Positions 5,447-8,335 of a stretch of 8,335 nucleotides of DNA are shown one piece after another. Numbering within the stretch: position 1 is the first letter of the stretch; every line of letters begins with the position of its first letter. The notes beneath the pieces are model-generated. The model saw nothing but the letters and a program-made list of their open reading frames with translations, searched no databases and had not been told where the DNA came from. This DNA is from Candidatus Schekmanbacteria bacterium (lineage in GTDB: Bacteria > CSSED10-310 > JACPHN01): assembly GCA_016188575.1 (NCBI GenBank), contig JACPHN010000171.1, forward strand, positions 1 through 8,335. The letters run 5' to 3'. The position numbers and the translations under genes were made by a program.

Positions 5447-7209
5447 TGGATTCCCCGGCCACCATTGATGACGTGTTTCGCGATGCCGCGCGCACGTCGC
5501 GCGGCGTGCGTTTTCTGGTCAGCGAGGAAGATGCGCCTTTTTTTCCCTACACAGCGCTGTTCGAGCGCGCTCGCGGGTTCGCCGGCGCCTTGCGGCGGGC
5601 GGGATTGGAGCCCGGCGATCGCGTCGGAATCGTGCTGCCCACCGGGCCGGCGTTTTACGACGCCTTTCTCGGCGCGATTCTGGGCGGGCTCGTGCCGGTG
5701 CCGCTCTATCCTCCGGTCCGCCTGGGGCGGCTCGCCGACTACCACCAGCGCACCGTTGGCATGCTCACAGGATGTGGCGCGCGGATGCTGCTCACCGACC
5801 GCCGCTGCCGTCGCCTCCTCGGCGAGACCGTTCGCCATGCGCACCTGGAGCTCGGGTGCCACCTCGTCGAGGCGATGACGCCGGAGCCGGGCTTTGCGCC
5901 GGTGCCTGCGACGCCTGCTGACACCGCGCTCCTGCAATACTCCTCGGGCACCACCGGCGAGCCGCGGCCGGTCGCGTTGACCCATGCCCAGGTCATGGCC
6001 AATATCAATGGCATGCGCGAGGCGGTGTTGAAGGCGTTTCCAGAAGGCCCGTCGCTGCAGCATGCGGGCGCCGCCTGGTTGCCCCTGTACCATGACATGG
6101 GTCTCATCGGCGGCTTGCTGTGGAGCCTGGCGTTTCAGGTCGATATCGCACTGATCCCTCCCGAGCGGTTTCTGGCGCGTCCGGCGGTCTGGCTCCGCGC
6201 CATCTCGCGCTACCGCGCCACCATCAGCGGCGGGCCTAACTTCGCCTTCAGCCTGTGTTGCAGCCGCGTCACCGACGACGACCTTGCCGGACTCGACCTC
6301 TCCTGTTGGCGCGTTGCGCTCAATGGCGCCGAGCCGATTGCCCCAGACGTGCTAGAGGCGTTCACGCGGAAGTTTGCGCCCTATGGGCTCCGCAAAGAGT
6401 GCGTGACGCCCGTGTACGGCCTGGCGGAGGCTACCGTGGCCGTGACGTTCTCACACCTCGAGCGCGCGTTTCGGGTCGAGACATTCGACCGCCAACGCCT
6501 CCTCGTCGATGGGGTTGCCGAGCGCGCGGCGCACGGGATTTCCCTGGTCGCGCTCGGGCACCCGCTTCCCGGTACGCGGGTTCAGATTCGCGGCGACGAT
6601 GGACGGCTCGTTCCCGAGGGAGTCGTCGGTGCGATCGAGGTGTCCGGGCCGTCGCTTGCCACGGCCTGTTGCCCGCCGCGCGACGATGGTGACCCGGCTG
6701 CAGCCCCTGGCTGGCTGGATACCGGCGATCGCGGCTTTCTCTTCGATACCGAGCTTTTCGTCTTTGGCCGCGCCCGCGACATCATCATTCTCAACGGCCG
6801 TAACCATGCGCCGCAAGAATTCGAGGGGGTGGTCGCTCGGGTGCCGGGCGTGCGTGCCGGTTGCTGCGTGGCGATCGGCGTGGTCCTGGACGAAGTGAGT
6901 GGCGGAGAAGAGCTTGTGCTGCTCGTCGAATACGCGCGCGACACCGCGCCGGAGCCGGAAGCACTGGCGCGCGAGATTGCCCGGGAAGTGGTCGCCGCCA
7001 CGGGTGTGGTTCCGGGCCGCGTGACCCTTCTCGCACCCGGTACGCTTCCGCGCACCTCCAGCGGCAAGCTTCGGCGCCGCCAGGCTGCCCGCGACTACCT
7101 GGCGGAAACGCTTCACCCTCCCGTCTCCATGACTCCCGCGCGGCTCGTCTTTGAGCTCGCCCGCAGCATGTTTCATCTGCGCGCCGCCAATCGGGAGCGT
7201 TCGGCTTGA
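5446..7209 (+). CDS. Fatty acyl-AMP ligase (FAAL-type AMP-binding enzyme)
   Basis: The ATG at 5446 overlaps the preceding stop in TAATG, which marks the start and implies translational coupling; the protein has 587 residues, normal for FAALs. The enzyme family activates a fatty acid with ATP to an acyl-adenylate, usually handing it to an acyl carrier protein or PKS/NRPS rather than to CoA. Visible motifs are the P-loop SSGTTGEPRP (166-175), LPLYHDMGLIGG (212-223, very typical of FAALs), SGGPNFAF (261-268), NGAEPI (293-298), PVYGLAEATVAV (322-333), WLDTGDRGF (423-431), GRARDII (441-447) and the C-terminal catalytic Lys in SSGKLRRR (K541). Residues about 345-370 fit the place of the FAAL-specific insertion. 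The P-loop has Arg-Pro (174-175) where Lys-Gly is usual. No carrier domain is fused and none is nearby, so the acceptor is unknown. A fatty acyl-CoA ligase is the alternative but fits less well. There is no signal peptide, so it is cytosolic. Confidence 0.92.
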   Translation: MDSPATIDDVFRDAARTSRGVRFLVSEEDAPFFPYTALFERARGFAGALRRAGLEPGDRVGIVLPTGPAFYDAFLGAILGGLVPVPLYPPVRLGRLADYHQRTVGMLTGCGARMLLTDRRCRRLLGETVRHAHLELGCHLVEAMTPEPGFAPVPATPADTALLQYSSGTTGEPRPVALTHAQVMANINGMREAVLKAFPEGPSLQHAGAAWLPLYHDMGLIGGLLWSLAFQVDIALIPPERFLARPAVWLRAISRYRATISGGPNFAFSLCCSRVTDDDLAGLDLSCWRVALNGAEPIAPDVLEAFTRKFAPYGLRKECVTPVYGLAEATVAVTFSHLERAFRVETFDRQRLLVDGVAERAAHGISLVALGHPLPGTRVQIRGDDGRLVPEGVVGAIEVSGPSLATACCPPRDDGDPAAAPGWLDTGDRGFLFDTELFVFGRARDIIILNGRNHAPQEFEGVVARVPGVRAGCCVAIGVVLDEVSGGEELVLLVEYARDTAPEPEALAREIAREVVAATGVVPGRVTLLAPGTLPRTSSGKLRRRQAARDYLAETLHPPVSMTPARLVFELARSMFHLRAANRERSA

Positions 7210-7246
7210 GCGCCTGACGAAGGTCGCCATCGCCGCGAGCCGGTGA

Positions 7247-7699
7247 TCAGGCCGGGTACTTCCCCGTGATGTAGTTCTCCAGGTGCTGGATCGTCTCCTC
7301 CTGCTCGGTGATGATCCACTTGACGAGGTCGCCGATGGAGACAATGCCCACGAGATTGCCTTCCTCCAAGACCGGAAGGTGGCGGATTCGGCTATTGGTC
7401 ATGATGGCCATGCATTCGTCGACGGTGAGCAGCGGTGTGGCCGTGATCACCTTGCTGGTCATGATCTCCCTGACCTGCGTCTGCCTGGAGGACTTCCCTT
7501 TCAGGATGACCTTGCGGGCATAGTCCCGCTCGGAGATCATCCCGACCAGTTTGCCCTCGGAGAGCACAAGCAGCGCTCCCACGCCCTTTTCGGCCATCGC
7601 TTCGATGGCCTCGTAGACGGTGGCATCGGGGCTTACGGACCACGCGCCGGCGACCTTCTTTTGCCTCAAGACGGTGCTGATTGGGGCAACTAGCTTCAC
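7247..7699 (-). CDS. Tandem CBS-domain protein
   Basis: A 150-residue protein made almost only of two CBS domains, about residues 18-70 and 82-135. Each ends with the characteristic ligand-side motif: [13 protein letters not shown] (51-63) and [13 protein letters not shown] (116-128). CBS pairs form a Bateman module that binds adenosine nucleotides and acts as an energy sensor or as a partner regulating other proteins. The C-terminal helix ([15 protein letters not shown]) is normal for the small stand-alone members. The start is GTG 7699, with GAGGGAG ending four bases upstream. The gene converges on the acyl-AMP ligase gene with 37 bases between the two stop codons, so it is a separate transcription unit. 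A promoter with a palindromic spacer lies 45 bases upstream. The family is certain; the regulated partner is unknown. Confidence 0.95.
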   Translation of the reverse strand: MKLVAPISTVLRQKKVAGAWSVSPDATVYEAIEAMAEKGVGALLVLSEGKLVGMISERDYARKVILKGKSSRQTQVREIMTSKVITATPLLTVDECMAIMTNSRIRHLPVLEEGNLVGIVSIGDLVKWIITEQEETIQHLENYITGKYPA

Positions 7700-7703
7700 G
7701 ATA

Positions 7704-7710
7704 CTCCCTC
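7704..7710 (-). promoter_or_regulatory. Ribosome binding site of the CBS gene
   Basis: GAGGGAG on the minus strand ends four bases before GTG 7699. Its inner GAGG is at seven bases, a normal spacing. It supports the GTG start; no in-frame ATG lies upstream. Confidence 0.55.
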
Positions 7711-7743
7711 TGGGTCCTCTTTTACATGGGCTACTATATTCAC

Positions 7744-7772
7744 ACCGTAAGCCCGCTCAGCGGGCGTGTCAA
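7744..7772 (-). promoter_or_regulatory. Candidate promoter of the CBS gene with palindromic operator in the spacer
   Basis: On the minus strand a perfect TTGACA (7772-7767) is followed after exactly 17 bases by TACGGT (7749-7744, weak match). The -10 box ends 44 bases before the GTG start. The spacer is filled by the 15-base palindrome GCCCGCTGAGCGGGC (7765-7751), two 7-base arms around one base. This could be an operator. The same palindrome could form a hairpin, but no T-run follows it on either strand, so a terminator is less likely. Confidence 0.5.
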
Positions 7773-8132
7773 TCGCCGCGGCGAGACCTGGATCCAGCGT
7801 CTGTGCGCCGCCGGCGTGACCGTGCCCGCCTCCGTCCCTCCTCCGCGACTGGACGAGGAATTTCAGGTCGTCCTTGATCCACCGGCCCAAGGCAAGCGAT
7901 GCGATGGCTGAGCGGTAATCTGGGGTTCCGTCCTCACCAGCGCCGTACGGTCATGGTTGAAGCGCATCCAGACGCAGGTCGGCGACGCGAGGACAGAGGG
8001 GGCCGCGACGAGACGCTTGTACGCTGGTCGGCTCGTCTGGACGAGCTGGCAGCCTGACCAGATGCAGGAGGACGGATTCGATGCCCCGCTGTGGGAACCG
8101 AGCTCAGAGGCCAAGAATCCAGGAGGAGCAGG
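7773..8132. other. About 360 bases without a recognised gene
   Basis: No protein family, RNA gene or mobile element is recognised. The plus-strand frame from 7912 is open to the window end and has a coding-like third-base pattern to about 8080 (containing RRLYAGRLVWTSWQ and DGFDAPLWEPSSEAK). However, its only start codon before the edge region is ATG 8062, and it follows an in-frame TGA at 7909-7911. It could be a gene fragment, but nothing in it allows a name. Confidence 0.4.
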
Positions 8133-8334
8133 CTATAGGCGGATGATCCGCTCGCGCTCGAGGCGGGTCTTGGCGAAGTCCAGGAGCAAGCCATGCCGCC
8201 GTCCCCGCGCCTCGAGGTCGCATTCCACCGTGGCGACGGGGAGGGGGCTGGAAGTCGCGCGCACACTCGACGCTGTACAACCCTGTATCCGCTTGATCAT
8301 AGTGCGGATATCGGTAGATTGTATAATGATGTCG
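8133..8334 (-). pseudogene. Unrecognised 3' end of a minus-strand reading frame, apparently frameshifted
   Basis: Entering from the right edge, the minus strand reads TIYRYPHYDQADTGLYSV then ECARDFQ without a stop, in a plausible protein style. After about 8245 that frame turns into Arg/Pro/Gly-rich sequence, while the next frame gives PLPVATVECDLEARGRRHG followed by LLLDFAKTRLERERIIRL and a TAG at 8135-8133. The switch point is a run of five G (8243-8247, plus strand), so a one-base slip or sequencing error would join the two into one C-terminal region. The GLLLDF stretch faintly recalls the GMVVDF motif of 6-pyruvoyl-tetrahydropterin synthase-like proteins, but this is too weak to name it. 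The AT-rich first 45 bases may instead be regulatory. Confidence 0.28.
8286..8327 (+). promoter_or_regulatory. Interrupted inverted repeat next to a consensus -10 box
   Basis: TATCCGC (8286-8292) and GCGGATA (8304-8310) are perfect 7-base inverted arms around an 11-base centre that itself contains the palindrome TGATCA. Twelve bases on is TATAAT (8322-8327). This AT-rich patch contrasts with the GC-rich surroundings. It could be an operator and promoter for a gene starting beyond the right edge. No good -35 box stands 16-18 bases before the TATAAT, so an activator would be needed. Confidence 0.35.
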
Positions 8335-8335
8335 A

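Noticed and set aside
7212-7252. Inverted repeat GCCTGA / TCAGGC between the convergent ligase and CBS genes
   Set aside because: Only six base pairs with a 29-base loop and no T-run; too weak to call a terminator.
7696-7920. Minus-strand frame (GRWIKDDLKFLVQ...) whose TGA overlaps the CBS start as GTGA
   Set aside because: The overlap would suit a coupled upstream gene, but its only start is a TTG at 7890 with no ribosome binding site, no family is recognised, and the CBS promoter candidate lies inside it.
7773-8335. tRNA or other structured RNA in the right-hand gene-poor region
   Set aside because: No cloverleaf, T-loop sequence or riboswitch-like conserved core could be found by eye on either strand.

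Overview
The window reads as GC-rich chromosomal DNA from a bacterium with a large, domain-rich genome. Three things point this way: a Hanks-type Ser/Thr kinase joined to TPR and formylglycine-generating-enzyme-like pieces, a secreted Asp-box propeller protein with a PTPTP linker, and a stand-alone fatty acyl-AMP ligase. This mix is common in Myxococcota, Binatota and other former 'Deltaproteobacteria', often from metagenomes. The assignment is inference; no taxonomic marker is present.

Left part (1-2501): a minus-strand Rpn/PDDEXK_2 nuclease gene runs off the left edge with its own candidate promoter. About 490 bases without a convincing gene follow. Next comes a decayed composite region on the plus strand: a kinase with an intact C-lobe but no N-lobe, an in-frame TAG, TPR remnants split by a frameshift, a short lipoprotein gene with a good ribosome binding site, and the C-terminal half of an FGE-sulfatase-like domain without its beginning. 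The lipoprotein and FGE frames meet in about 20 bases, which looks like a recombination scar.

Central part (2497-7209): the healthy core is a two-gene operon. A promoter candidate (TTGACC-17-CATACT) leads to a 938-residue secreted protein. It has 13 Asp-box repeats, a Pro/Thr linker, four Asp-rich loops that may bind Ca2+, and a C-terminal hydrophobic anchor. Its stop codon overlaps the start of a 587-residue fatty acyl-AMP ligase (TAATG), so the two are probably translationally coupled. This pairing of a surface propeller with a lipid-activating enzyme is the most interesting candidate for an undescribed function.

Right part (7210-8335): a minus-strand tandem CBS-domain protein converges on the ligase gene. 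Its promoter candidate has a perfect 15-base palindrome filling the -35/-10 spacer. The last 560 bases hold no recognised gene. At the right edge there is an interrupted inverted repeat beside a TATAAT, and a partial minus-strand reading frame that seems to be broken by a one-base shift at a run of five G.
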